From assembly GCF_004352825.1 (NCBI RefSeq), contig NZ_SJRW01000001.1, positions 1,550,001-1,614,000 of the forward strand: a stretch of DNA of 64,000 bases, read 5' to 3'. The stretch's first letter is position 1; each line of letters starts with the position of its first letter. Positions 8,502 through 17,098 of the stretch are shown here, in pieces. The DNA comes from Luteimonas arsenica. GTDB taxonomy: Bacteria > Pseudomonadota > Gammaproteobacteria > Xanthomonadales > Xanthomonadaceae. The notes below the pieces were generated by a model, which saw nothing but the letters and a program-made list of their open reading frames with translations, was not told where the DNA came from and ran no database searches. Both the position numbers and the translations under genes were made by a program.

Positions 8502-9794
8502 ATGACCGAGCCATACACCGACCAGTACGCCGCAGCCCTCGACGAGGCCGATCCCCTCCGCAGCCTGCGCGGCGAGTACCACGTGCCGCGGCACGGGGAT
8601 GGCGAGCAGGCCTATTTCGTGGGCAATTCGCTGGGGCTGCAGCCGAAGTCGGCGCGGGCGCATGTGGAGGACGTGCTCGACAAGTGGGCCGCCGAGGCGG
8701 TGGAAGCGCATTTCACGGGCACCACGCAGTGGATGCCCTACCACGCGCTGCTGCGCGAGCCGCTGGCGCGGGTGGTGGGCGCCGAGCCCGGGGAGGTGGT
8801 GGCGATGAACTCGCTCACCGCCAACCTGCACTTCATGATGGTCAGTTTCTACCGGCCTACGCGCGAGCGGCCGGCGATCCTGATGGAGGCCGGGGCGTTT
8901 CCTTCCGACCGCTATGCGCTGGAGTCGCAGGTCCGCTTCCATGGCTTCGACCCGGCAACCGACCTGATCGAGCTGGAACCGGACCTGCCCGAAGGCACGT
9001 TTTCGATGGAGGCCATCGCGCGCGCCATCGAAGAACACGGCCCGCGGCTGGCGCTGGTGCTCTGGCCCGGCGTGCAGTACCGCAGCGGCCAGGCCTTCGA
9101 CGTCGCGGAGATCACGCGCCTGGGGCACGCCGCGGGCGCGGTGGTCGGCTTCGACCTCGCCCACGCCGCCGGCAACCTGGCGCTGAGGCTGCATGACGAC
9201 GGCCCCGACTTCGCGGTCTGGTGCCACTACAAGTACCTGAACTCCGGGCCGGGCGCGGTGGCCGGCTGCTTCGTGCATGCGCGCCACGCGCGTACCGACC
9301 GCCCGCGCTTCGCCGGCTGGTGGGGCCACGACGAGGCCACGCGCTTCCGCATGGGCCCCGATTTCGACCCGACGCCGGGCGCCGAGGGCTGGCAGCTCAG
9401 CAATCCGCCGATCCTGGGCCTGGCGCCGCTGCGCGGTTCGCTCGAGCTGTTCGACCGCGTCGGCATGGAGGCGCTGCGCGCGAAGTCGCGCTCGCTCACC
9501 GGCTACCTGGAAACACTGATCGACCAGCGCCTGTCCGACACCCTGCGCATCGCCACGCCCCGCGACCCGGCGCAGCGCGGCGCCCAGCTTTCGCTGCGGG
9601 TGCTGGAAGGCCGCGGCCTGCGCGGGCGCGAGGCCGGGCGTTCGCTGTTCGAATCGCTGGGTGCGCAGGGCGTGCTCGGCGACTGGCGCGAGCCCGACGT
9701 GATCCGGATTTCGCCCGCGCCGATGTACAACAGCCACGCCGACGTGCTGCGCTTCGTGCGCGCCACCGAGGCCTGGCGCGAGGGCCGCGCATGA
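8502..9794 (+). CDS. kynU: Kynureninase
   Basis: PLP-dependent hydrolase that splits 3-hydroxykynurenine to 3-hydroxyanthranilate and alanine (or kynurenine to anthranilate). The 430-residue product has the kynureninase signature FVGNSLGLQP near residue 40, Asp218 and His221 in GFDLAHAAGN, and the PLP lysine Lys244 in CHYKYLNSGPG. The ATG at 8502 was chosen because the in-frame sequence upstream is repeat DNA. The weak AAAAAGG ribosome-binding site lies in the right arm of the repeat hairpin, so translation could be affected by its folding. The stop overlaps kmo as ATGA. Confidence 0.96.
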   Translation: MTEPYTDQYAAALDEADPLRSLRGEYHVPRHGDGEQAYFVGNSLGLQPKSARAHVEDVLDKWAAEAVEAHFTGTTQWMPYHALLREPLARVVGAEPGEVVAMNSLTANLHFMMVSFYRPTRERPAILMEAGAFPSDRYALESQVRFHGFDPATDLIELEPDLPEGTFSMEAIARAIEEHGPRLALVLWPGVQYRSGQAFDVAEITRLGHAAGAVVGFDLAHAAGNLALRLHDDGPDFAVWCHYKYLNSGPGAVAGCFVHARHARTDRPRFAGWWGHDEATRFRMGPDFDPTPGAEGWQLSNPPILGLAPLRGSLELFDRVGMEALRAKSRSLTGYLETLIDQRLSDTLRIATPRDPAQRGAQLSLRVLEGRGLRGREAGRSLFESLGAQGVLGDWREPDVIRISPAPMYNSHADVLRFVRATEAWREGRA

Positions 9795-11200
9795 GCGCGG
9801 CGTCCGCCGCCACCGGCGCCGCCGGAGCCCGCGGCGCAACGCCGCGCGAGGTCACCATCGTCGGCGCCGGACTTGCCGGCGCGCTGATGGCCACCCTGCT
9901 CGCCCAGCGCGGCTGGAAGGTCGAGGTCTACGAGAGCCGCGGCGATCCGCGTCTGCACGGCTTCGCCGGCGGACGCTCGATCAACCTCGCCCTGGCCGAA
10001 CGTGGCCTGCACGCGCTGCGCGCCGCCGACGCCGACCGCGATGTGCTGGCGCAAGCGGTGATGATGCGCGGGCGCATGGTCCACCCTCTTGAAGGCGCAC
10101 CGCAGCTGCAGCGCTACGGCCGCGACGACAGCGAGGTGATCTGGTCGGTCAGCCGCGGTGAACTCAACATCACCCTGATCGATGCCGCCGAGGCCGCGGG
10201 CGCCAGGCTCCACTTCGACCGCCGCCTGGAATCCGTGGATTTCACCGCGCGGCGCGCGTTCTACCGCGGCGGCGGCGAACTCCACCGTGTCGGCTTCCGC
10301 ACCCTGATCGGCTGCGACGGCGCCGGCTCCACCCTGCGTGCGCAGATGCAGCAGCACGGCGACCTCGGCGAGCGCACCGAGTGGCTCGAACATGGCTATA
10401 AGGAGCTGGAGATCCCGCCCGCCGCCGATGGCGACTTCCGCATCGAGCCCAATGCCCTGCACATCTGGCCGCGCGGCCGCTACATGTGCATCGCCCTGCC
10501 CAACGACGAACGCACCTTCACCGTCACCCTGTTCATGGCGATGGAGGACGAAGGCCACGGTGATCCCAGCTTCGAGACCGTGCCCGACGCCAGGGCGGCA
10601 CGCGCGCTGTTCGAGCGTGACTTCCCGGACGCGCTGCCGCTGATCCCGGAGCTCGACCACGACTTCGAGGCCAACCCGGTCGGCACGCTCGGCACGCTCT
10701 ACCTAGACCGCTGGCACCTGGATGGCGACGCGGTGCTGATCGGCGACGCCGCGCACGCGATGGTGCCCTTCCACGGCCAGGGCATGAACTGCGCCTTCGA
10801 GGACTGCGTCGCTCTTGCGAAGCACCTGGACGCGAACGACGACCTTGCCACGGCCTATGCCGCGTTTGCGGCGCAACGCCGGCCTGACGCCGCCGCGATC
10901 CAGAAGATGGCGCTCGACAACTACATCGAGATGCGCGACCTGGTCGACGATCCCGGCTTCCTGCTGCAACGCGAGCTGGAGCTGGCGCTGCAGGCGCGCC
11001 ACCCCACCCGTTTCATCCCGCACTACGCCATGGTCACCTTCATGCGCATCCCCTATTCGCTGGCGCTGGAGCGCAGCGAGGTGCAGCGGGTGATCCTGGA
11101 AGACGCCACTCGCGGCCTGTCGTCGCTGGACGAGGTCGACATCGACGCGCTCGATCCCGTGATCGAAGCCGCCCTGCCGCCGCTGGAGGACAGCCCATGA
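9791..11200 (+). CDS. kmo: Kynurenine 3-monooxygenase
   Basis: FAD- and NADPH-dependent aromatic hydroxylase converting kynurenine to 3-hydroxykynurenine. The 469-residue protein begins with a short Ala/Gly-rich lead, then the GAGLAG dinucleotide-binding motif (25-30). It has GGRSINLALAERG, which is typical of KMO, and the FAD motif GDAAHAMVPFHGQGMN. The C-terminal helix region (PHYAMVTFMRIPYSLA) resembles the membrane-associating end of this family. The ATG overlaps the kynureninase stop. It is the last gene of the kynurenine cluster; no tryptophan 2,3-dioxygenase or formamidase gene is in the window. Confidence 0.95.
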   Translation: MSAASAATGAAGARGATPREVTIVGAGLAGALMATLLAQRGWKVEVYESRGDPRLHGFAGGRSINLALAERGLHALRAADADRDVLAQAVMMRGRMVHPLEGAPQLQRYGRDDSEVIWSVSRGELNITLIDAAEAAGARLHFDRRLESVDFTARRAFYRGGGELHRVGFRTLIGCDGAGSTLRAQMQQHGDLGERTEWLEHGYKELEIPPAADGDFRIEPNALHIWPRGRYMCIALPNDERTFTVTLFMAMEDEGHGDPSFETVPDARAARALFERDFPDALPLIPELDHDFEANPVGTLGTLYLDRWHLDGDAVLIGDAAHAMVPFHGQGMNCAFEDCVALAKHLDANDDLATAYAAFAAQRRPDAAAIQKMALDNYIEMRDLVDDPGFLLQRELELALQARHPTRFIPHYAMVTFMRIPYSLALERSEVQRVILEDATRGLSSLDEVDIDALDPVIEAALPPLEDSP

Positions 11201-11291
11201 GCGCCCGCGCATCCGCCACAGGCCCTTTCCGTGGCAGCGGACGCGATGAGCAACGCGGGAGCGCGAGTGCCGCCGCAGGCCTGGTGGTGGC

Positions 11292-12803
11292 GTGAGCAAC
11301 AGCTTCCTGTTCTACGACCTCGAAACCTGGGGCACCGACCCGAGGCGCACTCGGATCGCGCAGTTCGCCGCCATCCGCACCGACGCGGAGCTGCGCGAGC
11401 TTGGTGATCCCATCGAGTTCATGGTCCGCCCCGCCGACGACCTGCTGCCCTCGCCGGGCGCGTCGATGGTCACCGGGCTGGCGCCGCAGGACGCCCAGCG
11501 CGACGGCGTGATAGAGGCCGAGGCCTTCGCCCGCATCGCCGACGAGATGTCGCAACCGGGTACCTGCACGCTCGGCTACAACTCGCTGCGCTTCGACGAC
11601 GAATTCGTCCGCCACGGCCTGTTCCGCAACTTCCACGATCCCTACGAGCGCGAGTGGCGCAACGGCAACAGCCGCTGGGACCTGCTCGACGTGATGCGCC
11701 TGGCGCATGCGCTGCGGCCCGAGGGCATCGCCTGGCCACGGCGCGAGGACGGCGCGACGTCCTTCAAGCTCGAACACCTGGCCGAAGCCAACGGCGTGCG
11801 CACCGGCGATGCCCACGAGGCGCTGTCGGACGTACGCGCGCTTATCGGCCTGGCGCGCCTGTTCCGCGAGGCGCAGCCGCGGCTGTGGCAGTACGCGCTC
11901 GCGCTGCGCGACAAGCGCCACGTCGCCGGCCTGCTCGACCCGATCGCGATGCAGCCGGTGCTGCACGTCTCGCAGCGCTATCCGGCCTCGCGCCTGTGCG
12001 CCGCGGCCGTGGTGCCGGTGGCGACACACCCGCAGATCGGCAACCGGGTCATCGTCTGCGACCTCGACACCGAGCCCGACGATCTGCTGGCGCTGTCCGC
12101 CGAAGAGATCGCCGGCCGCGTCTTCGTGCGCAGGGACGATCTGCCCGAGGGGCTTTCGCGCGTCCCGCTGAAGGAAGTGCACACCAACCGCAGCCCGGCC
12201 CTGGTGCAGTGGAGCCACCTGCGCCCGGCGGACTTCGAGCGCCTGGGCATCGACCCGGCACAGGTCGAGGCGCGCGCGGCGCGCATCCGCGAGCACGGTC
12301 CCGCGATCGCGGAAAAGGTCCGCCGCGTCTTCGCCCGCGAGCGCGACGAACACGGACCCGCCGACGTCGACGCCGCGCTCTACGACGGATTCATCGAGGC
12401 CGGCGACAAGGCCCGGCTGGCCCGCGTGCGGGCGACGCCGCCTGCACAGTTGGGCGCGCACGACTTCGGCTTCCAGGATCCGCGCCTGCCCGAGCTGCTG
12501 TTCCGCTACCGCGCACGCAACTGGCCCGAAACCCTCGACGGCGCCGAGCGCGCGCGCTGGGACGCGTACCGCCAGCACCGTCTGGCAGGCGACAGCGGCC
12601 TCTCCGAACTGGGCTTCGACGCCTACTTCGCCGACATCGCGCGCCTGCGCGGCGAGCATGCCGACAGCGGTGACCGCCTCGACCTCCTCGACCGCCTGGA
12701 CGCATGGGGCCGCGAACTTGCCGCCGGGCTCGCTCCGGCCGGCGCGTCCACCGCCTCCGGTGGCCCCACCAGGGCATCCGACAGCCTGCCTGCAGACCCA
12801 TGA
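11292..12803 (+). CDS. sbcB: Exodeoxyribonuclease I
   Basis: 3'-5' single-strand DNA exonuclease of recombination and mismatch repair. The 503-residue protein starts SNSFLFYDLETWG, giving the DnaQ-like Asp9/Glu11 metal ligands. It has a DEDDh-type HEALSDVRA motif and the SbcB-specific HTNRSPAL region, followed by the C-terminal SH3-like and helical domains. Escherichia coli SbcB is 475 residues; the extra length is a low-complexity Gly/Ala/Ser-rich C-terminal tail. The start is GTG at 11292. The stop overlaps the next gene as ATGA. Confidence 0.95.
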   Translation: MSNSFLFYDLETWGTDPRRTRIAQFAAIRTDAELRELGDPIEFMVRPADDLLPSPGASMVTGLAPQDAQRDGVIEAEAFARIADEMSQPGTCTLGYNSLRFDDEFVRHGLFRNFHDPYEREWRNGNSRWDLLDVMRLAHALRPEGIAWPRREDGATSFKLEHLAEANGVRTGDAHEALSDVRALIGLARLFREAQPRLWQYALALRDKRHVAGLLDPIAMQPVLHVSQRYPASRLCAAAVVPVATHPQIGNRVIVCDLDTEPDDLLALSAEEIAGRVFVRRDDLPEGLSRVPLKEVHTNRSPALVQWSHLRPADFERLGIDPAQVEARAARIREHGPAIAEKVRRVFARERDEHGPADVDAALYDGFIEAGDKARLARVRATPPAQLGAHDFGFQDPRLPELLFRYRARNWPETLDGAERARWDAYRQHRLAGDSGLSELGFDAYFADIARLRGEHADSGDRLDLLDRLDAWGRELAAGLAPAGASTASGGPTRASDSLPADP

Positions 12804-13486
12804 GCACCTACTTCAGCGAGAAGACCTTCCGCTTCCTGCGCGCGCTCGCGCGCCACAACGAGCGCGTCTGGTTCCACGCCCACAAGCACGACTACGAAGC
12901 GCACGTGCGCGACCCGCTGCAGCGGCTGGTCACGGACCTGCAGCCCGACCTCGCCGAAGTAAGCCTGCACTTCCGCGCCGACCCGCGCACAGTCGGCGGC
13001 TCGCTGTACCGCATCCAGCGCGACACCCGCTTCGCCAACGACAAGCGACCCTACAAGACCTGGCAGGGCGCGCGCTTGTTCCACGCCCGGCGCAGGGAGC
13101 TGGCCTCACCGCTGTACTACCTGCACATCGAGCCCGGCGGCTGTTTCGTCGGCGCCGGCATCTGGCGTCCCGAATCGCCGACGCTGCGCCGGATCCGCCA
13201 GTTCATCGTCGACAATCCCGCCGGCTGGAAGGCCGCCGCGCACGCGCCCGCCTTCCGCCGCCGCTACGCACTCGATGACGAGGACATACTGGTGCGCCCG
13301 CCGCGTGGCTTTCCCGCCGACTTCGCCTTCATCGACGACCTGCGCCACCGCAGCTTCGTGGCCTGGCGCGCGCTCGACGACGCCACCGTCACCGGCCCGA
13401 AGCTGCGCCAGGTGCTGGCGAAGGACCTGCGCGAGCTCGCGCCCTTCGTCGACTACCTCTGCGCCGCGCTGGACCTGGAGTTCTGA
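12800..13486 (+). CDS. DUF2461 (TIGR02453) family protein
   Basis: A 228-residue cytoplasmic protein with the DUF2461 hallmarks: N-terminal YFSEKTFRFLRALARHNER.WF, central DTRFANDKRPYKTWQGA, and YYLHIEPGGCFVGAGIWRP. Biochemical function is not established for the family. It overlaps sbcB by ATGA and is followed after 2 nt by a DUF2939 gene, so the three are probably one transcript. The upstream in-frame extension lies inside sbcB and was excluded. Confidence 0.9.
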   Translation: MSTYFSEKTFRFLRALARHNERVWFHAHKHDYEAHVRDPLQRLVTDLQPDLAEVSLHFRADPRTVGGSLYRIQRDTRFANDKRPYKTWQGARLFHARRRELASPLYYLHIEPGGCFVGAGIWRPESPTLRRIRQFIVDNPAGWKAAAHAPAFRRRYALDDEDILVRPPRGFPADFAFIDDLRHRSFVAWRALDDATVTGPKLRQVLAKDLRELAPFVDYLCAALDLEF

Positions 13487-13488
13487 GC

Positions 13489-14040
13489 ATGGTCGATGCC
13501 CGCAAGCTGCGCCGCCTGGCCTGGATCGCCGCCGTGGTGCTGGTCGCCCTGCTGGCCTGGACCGCGAGCGGTCCTTGGCGCGCGATCGAAGGCATCCGCC
13601 AGGCAGTGAAGACCGAGGACGCGCGTGCGCTCTCGCGTCACGTCGATTTCCCGGCGCTGCGCGCCAGCCTGAGGCCGCAGGTACAGGACCGCGTCATCCG
13701 CGCCGCCGGCGTGGACGCGCACTCCGGGCCCTTCAGCGCCTTCGGCGTGACCGTGGCCGCGGGGCTTGCGGGTGGCCTGGTGGATGCGATGGTCACCCCC
13801 GTCGGCCTCGGCGCGATGATGGAGGGACGCAAGGTCTGGAACCGGGTGGGCGGGGTCCCGCCGCCGACGCGCAGCGATACCAGCGCACAGCCGGAGCCGA
13901 TCCCCGAGCCACGGCTGCGCTTCGAATCCTTCTCGCGCGCGTCGGCCACGGTCACGATGGACGATGGCAGCGAACTGGTGCTGGTGCTGACCCGCAACGG
14001 CACGCGCTGGCGCCTGGCCGAAATCCGGCTGCCGGACTAG
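13489..14040 (+). CDS. DUF2939 membrane-anchored protein
   Basis: A 183-residue protein with one N-terminal membrane anchor (about 10-26, LAWIAAVVLVALLAW). The DUF2939-like start of the periplasmic part, GPWRAIEGIRQAVKTEDARALS.HVDFPALR, is typical of the family; a hydrophobic GVTVAAGLAGGLVDAMV stretch follows. The function is unknown. It is last in the sbcB run, and its stop overlaps the stop of the convergent 5'-nucleotidase gene by 4 bp. Confidence 0.88.
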   Translation: MVDARKLRRLAWIAAVVLVALLAWTASGPWRAIEGIRQAVKTEDARALSRHVDFPALRASLRPQVQDRVIRAAGVDAHSGPFSAFGVTVAAGLAGGLVDAMVTPVGLGAMMEGRKVWNRVGGVPPPTRSDTSAQPEPIPEPRLRFESFSRASATVTMDDGSELVLVLTRNGTRWRLAEIRLPD

Positions 14041-14942
14041 GAGTTCGAGATGCCGTGCGGCACGTGGCCGGTGGCCACGTGTTCGCGGGCGGAGTCGATG
14101 TTGTGCTGCGAGTCGTCGAAGAAGATGTCGGCGCCGAACACGTCCAGGAACGGCCCCTTCGGCCGGCCGCCCAGGAACAGGGCCTCGTCCAGGCGCACGC
14201 CCCACTCGCGCAGGGTGCGGATCACGCGCTCATGCGCGGGCGCCGAACGCGCGGTGACCAGGGCAGTGCGGATCGGCGAGGCGTCGCCCGGCGGATACGC
14301 CGCCTGCAGGTGGTGCAGCGCGTCGAGGAAGCCGCGGAACGGCCCGCCCGACAGCGGCTCGCGCGCACGCTCGATCTCGTGGCGATGGAAGGCCTCGATC
14401 CCGGCTTCCCGCGACACCCGCTCGCCCTCGTCGCCGAAGATCACCGCATCGCCGTCGAAGGCGATGCGCAGCTGGTCATGGCGGTGCGCCGGCGCCTTGG
14501 CCGGCAGGATGGTGGCCGCGGCCACGCCGTTCTCCAGCGCAGCGCGCACGGAATCGGGATTGGCCGACAGGAACAGCTGGGCGCCGAAGGGCCGGATGTA
14601 GGGCCAGGTCGGCTCGCCCGAGGTGAAGGTCGCGCGCGCGATCGAAAGGCCGTGGTGCTGGATGGAGTTGAAGATGCGCAGCCCGGTGTCGGCGGAGTTG
14701 CGCGACAGCAGGATCACCTCCACGCGCGGGGCGTCAGCCGCGGCGCCTTCGTTGAGCGCGAGCAGCTTGCGCACCAGCGGGAAGGCGATACCGGGCTCCA
14801 ACACCTCGTCCTCCTTGGCCCGCTGGTGCTCGGCATAGGCCTCGATGCCGGCGCTCTCGAACAGCGAATGGCTGTCCTCGAGGTCGAACAGGGCCCGAGA
14901 GGAGATCGCGACGATCAGCGGCGGCAGGACATCGGACGGCAT
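14037..14942 (-). CDS. 5'-nucleotidase (PF06189 family)
   Basis: A 301-residue protein resembling the cytosolic 5'-nucleotidase family that includes eukaryotic NT5C1. Recognisable stretches are VAISSRALFDLEDSHSLF at the N-terminus, EVILLSRNSADTGLR, AFDGDAVIFGDEGERV (likely the metal-binding region), and RTALVTARSAPAHERVI. The C-terminal part is GADIFFDDSQ. It should dephosphorylate nucleoside monophosphates; specificity is not evident. The ATG at 14942 (MPSDVLPPLIVAISS) was preferred because upstream residues are unlike the family. Confidence 0.82.
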   Translation of the reverse strand: MPSDVLPPLIVAISSRALFDLEDSHSLFESAGIEAYAEHQRAKEDEVLEPGIAFPLVRKLLALNEGAAADAPRVEVILLSRNSADTGLRIFNSIQHHGLSIARATFTSGEPTWPYIRPFGAQLFLSANPDSVRAALENGVAAATILPAKAPAHRHDQLRIAFDGDAVIFGDEGERVSREAGIEAFHRHEIERAREPLSGGPFRGFLDALHHLQAAYPPGDASPIRTALVTARSAPAHERVIRTLREWGVRLDEALFLGGRPKGPFLDVFGADIFFDDSQHNIDSAREHVATGHVPHGISNS

Positions 14943-15067
14943 GGCGCAAGTATGCGTGATGGCGGTCGCAGGACGCGAGATGCCCTGCCGGAGACGTGAC
15001 TGCAGGCACTGCCGCACGCGGATCACGTCCGGGACGCTGTCTGCACCGGCCACAACGAAGTTCGACC

Positions 15068-16216
15068 ATGGAATCCCGCACCCGAAAACTGTCGCGCGCC
15101 GCCATCCTGCTTGCCGCCCTGCTCGCCATGCCCATGCTCGCGACCGCATCCGGCGCAACGCCGGCCGACACCGGTGAACCCCACGCCGAAACCAAACGCA
15201 TCCTCGGCGACCTCCAGCGGGTGGTCACTCCGAACGGCGTGCAGTCACTGGAAAAGGTGCGCCTGGGCGGCATCGAACAGTGGATATCGATCCGCGGTGC
15301 GGATCGCGACAACCCGGTGCTGCTCTACCTGCACGGCGGGCCGGCGCAGCCGATGATGCCGGCGAGCTGGACCTTCCAGCGCGCCTGGGAGGACTACTTC
15401 ACCGTGGTGCAGTGGGATCAGCGCGCGAGCGGCAAGACCTATCGGGCGTCCGATCCCGTCGAAGTCGCGGACACGATCAGGATCGAACGCTATGTCGACG
15501 ATGCGCTCGAACTCATCGCCCTGCTGCGCGAGCGCTTCGGCAAGGACAAGGTCGTGGTGCTCGGCCACAGCTGGGGCACGATCGTCGGCATGGAAGTACT
15601 GCTGCAGCGGCCCGAGTGGCTGCACGCCTACGTCGGCCTGGGGCAGGTCATCAGTGTCGAGGAGAACGAAACCCTCGGCTACGAGTACGCCCTGCGCCGC
15701 GCGCGGGCCGAAGGCCACCGCGAGGCGATCGCCGAGCTCGAGGCGCTGGCGCCCTACCCCGGCCCCGAAGCGCTGCACCGCGACCGCATCGGTACGCAGC
15801 GGAAATGGAGCATCCACTTCGGCGGCCTCAGCAGCTACCGCGACAACGCCAACCAGTACTTCGCCTCGCAGCGCCTGTCGCCTGACTACAGCGAGGCCGA
15901 CCGCCAGGCGATCCACGAAGGCAGCCTGCTGACCCTCGACCGGATCCTGGCCGAATGGAACATCGTCGACTTCCGCGGCGTGCACGAGGTCGGCGCGCCG
16001 GTGGTGATGTTCATGGGCCGGCACGACTACACCACGCCCTCGCAGCAGGCGGCCGACTGGGTGGCCCGGGTCGAAGCGCCGGCCAAGGATGCGGTGTGGT
16101 TCGAGCACTCGGCGCATCTCGCGCCGCTGGAGGAGCCCGGCCGCGTGCTCATGGCCCTGGTCAATCGGGTGCGGCCGTTCGCGGTCGCCGCCGGCGACGG
16201 TGCCCCGGCGCGCTGA
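15068..16216 (+). CDS. Secreted alpha/beta hydrolase (proline iminopeptidase-like)
   Basis: A 382-residue protein with an N-terminal signal peptide (about 1-27; positive MESRTRKLSR, then a hydrophobic LLAALLAMPMLATASG), so probably periplasmic. The alpha/beta-hydrolase core shows the oxyanion HGGPAQP motif, the nucleophile elbow GHSWGT, and a late Asp (FMGRHDYTTP) and His (EHSAHLAPLEEP). The HGGP and GHSWG motifs place it near the S33 prolyl aminopeptidase group. The substrate is unknown. It is divergent from the 5'-nucleotidase gene and convergent with nadK. Confidence 0.85.
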   Translation: MESRTRKLSRAAILLAALLAMPMLATASGATPADTGEPHAETKRILGDLQRVVTPNGVQSLEKVRLGGIEQWISIRGADRDNPVLLYLHGGPAQPMMPASWTFQRAWEDYFTVVQWDQRASGKTYRASDPVEVADTIRIERYVDDALELIALLRERFGKDKVVVLGHSWGTIVGMEVLLQRPEWLHAYVGLGQVISVEENETLGYEYALRRARAEGHREAIAELEALAPYPGPEALHRDRIGTQRKWSIHFGGLSSYRDNANQYFASQRLSPDYSEADRQAIHEGSLLTLDRILAEWNIVDFRGVHEVGAPVVMFMGRHDYTTPSQQAADWVARVEAPAKDAVWFEHSAHLAPLEEPGRVLMALVNRVRPFAVAAGDGAPAR

Positions 16217-16246
16217 AGCATCCGCGGGAGCGGCGGCGCGCGGGGA

Positions 16247-17032
16247 TCAGGCCTCGAACTGCTCGCTGAGGATCCGCTCCTCGAGGTTGTGCTCGGGGTC
16301 GAACAGCAGGGTCACGGTGCGGTCGCGCGACTCCTGGATGGTGACCTCGACCACGTCGCGGACCTCGTGCGAGTCGGCGGTGGCGCTGACCGGGCGCTTG
16401 TAGGGATCGAGCACGCGGAAGCGCACCACCGTATCGGCCTTGAGCAGCGCCCCGCGCCAGCGCCGCGGCCGGAAGGCGGCGATCGGGGTCAAGGCGACGA
16501 CGCTGGAGCCCAGCGGCAGGATCGGGCCGTGGGCGGAGTAGTTGTAGGCGGTGCTGCCGGCGGGCGTGGCCAGCATCACGCCGTCGCAGACCAGCTCGTC
16601 CAGGCGCACCTGGCCGTTGAGCTCGATCGAGACGTGGGCGGCCTGGCGCGTCTGGCGCAGCAGCGAGACCTCGTTGTAGGCCAGCGAGCCGACGCTGGCG
16701 CCGGATTCGGTGGCCGCGACCATTTCCAGCGGACGCAGCACCGCGGGTTCGGCCCCCTCCAGGCGCTGCATCAGGTCGGGCAGCGTGCCGCCCTCGCCCT
16801 GGTAGTGGTTCATCAGGAAGCCCACGGTGCCCATCTTCAGGCCGTACACCGGCTTGCCCAGGGCACCGTGGCGATGCAGGGTCTGCAGCATGAAACCGTC
16901 GCCGCCGAGCGCGCAGATGATGTCCGCCTCGTCCGGCGGGCACTGGCCGTGGCGGGCGGTGAACTGCTCCAGCGCCGCCTGTGCATCGGCGGCGGGACTG
17001 GCAAGGAAGGCGATGCGCGGCGATCCGGTCAT
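16247..17032 (-). CDS. nadK: NAD kinase
   Basis: ATP-dependent kinase that phosphorylates NAD to NADP. The 261-residue protein has the GGDG motif (43-46, catalytic Asp45), the NE motif in [11 protein letters not shown] and [15 protein letters not shown]. Two starts are possible: ATG at 17044 is only 2 nt from the purine-rich GGGGGAGGG, while ATG at 17032 ([12 protein letters not shown]) better matches relatives. I chose 17032. A hairpin overlaps the ribosome-binding site (see 17050-17066). It lies downstream of, and in the same direction as, NAD-glutamate dehydrogenase. Confidence 0.93.
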   Translation of the reverse strand: MTGSPRIAFLASPAADAQAALEQFTARHGQCPPDEADIICALGGDGFMLQTLHRHGALGKPVYGLKMGTVGFLMNHYQGEGGTLPDLMQRLEGAEPAVLRPLEMVAATESGASVGSLAYNEVSLLRQTRQAAHVSIELNGQVRLDELVCDGVMLATPAGSTAYNYSAHGPILPLGSSVVALTPIAAFRPRRWRGALLKADTVVRFRVLDPYKRPVSATADSHEVRDVVEVTIQESRDRTVTLLFDPEHNLEERILSEQFEA

Positions 17033-17049
17033 GGATCGCAGCATACCCT

Positions 17050-17066
17050 CCCCCGCCTTGCGGGGG
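17050..17066 (-). promoter_or_regulatory. Hairpin covering the nadK ribosome-binding site
   Basis: A 7-bp GC-only stem (CCCCCGC / GCGGGGG) with a 3-nt loop whose 3' arm is the start of the GGGGGAGGG purine tract before nadK. It could restrain translation, or end gdh transcripts (the stop is 33 nt upstream), but no T-run follows. Confidence 0.35.
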
Positions 17067-17098
17067 GCGGGCGTCGGTACTGGCCGCGGGCTTTTTCC

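Noticed and set aside
11197-11295. Possible 32-codon gene between kmo and sbcB
   Set aside because: It has ATG overlapping the kmo stop and its stop overlapping the sbcB start, but the product is low-complexity Ser/Ala/Gly with no motif. It may be spacer or a coupling frame; not supported as a gene.
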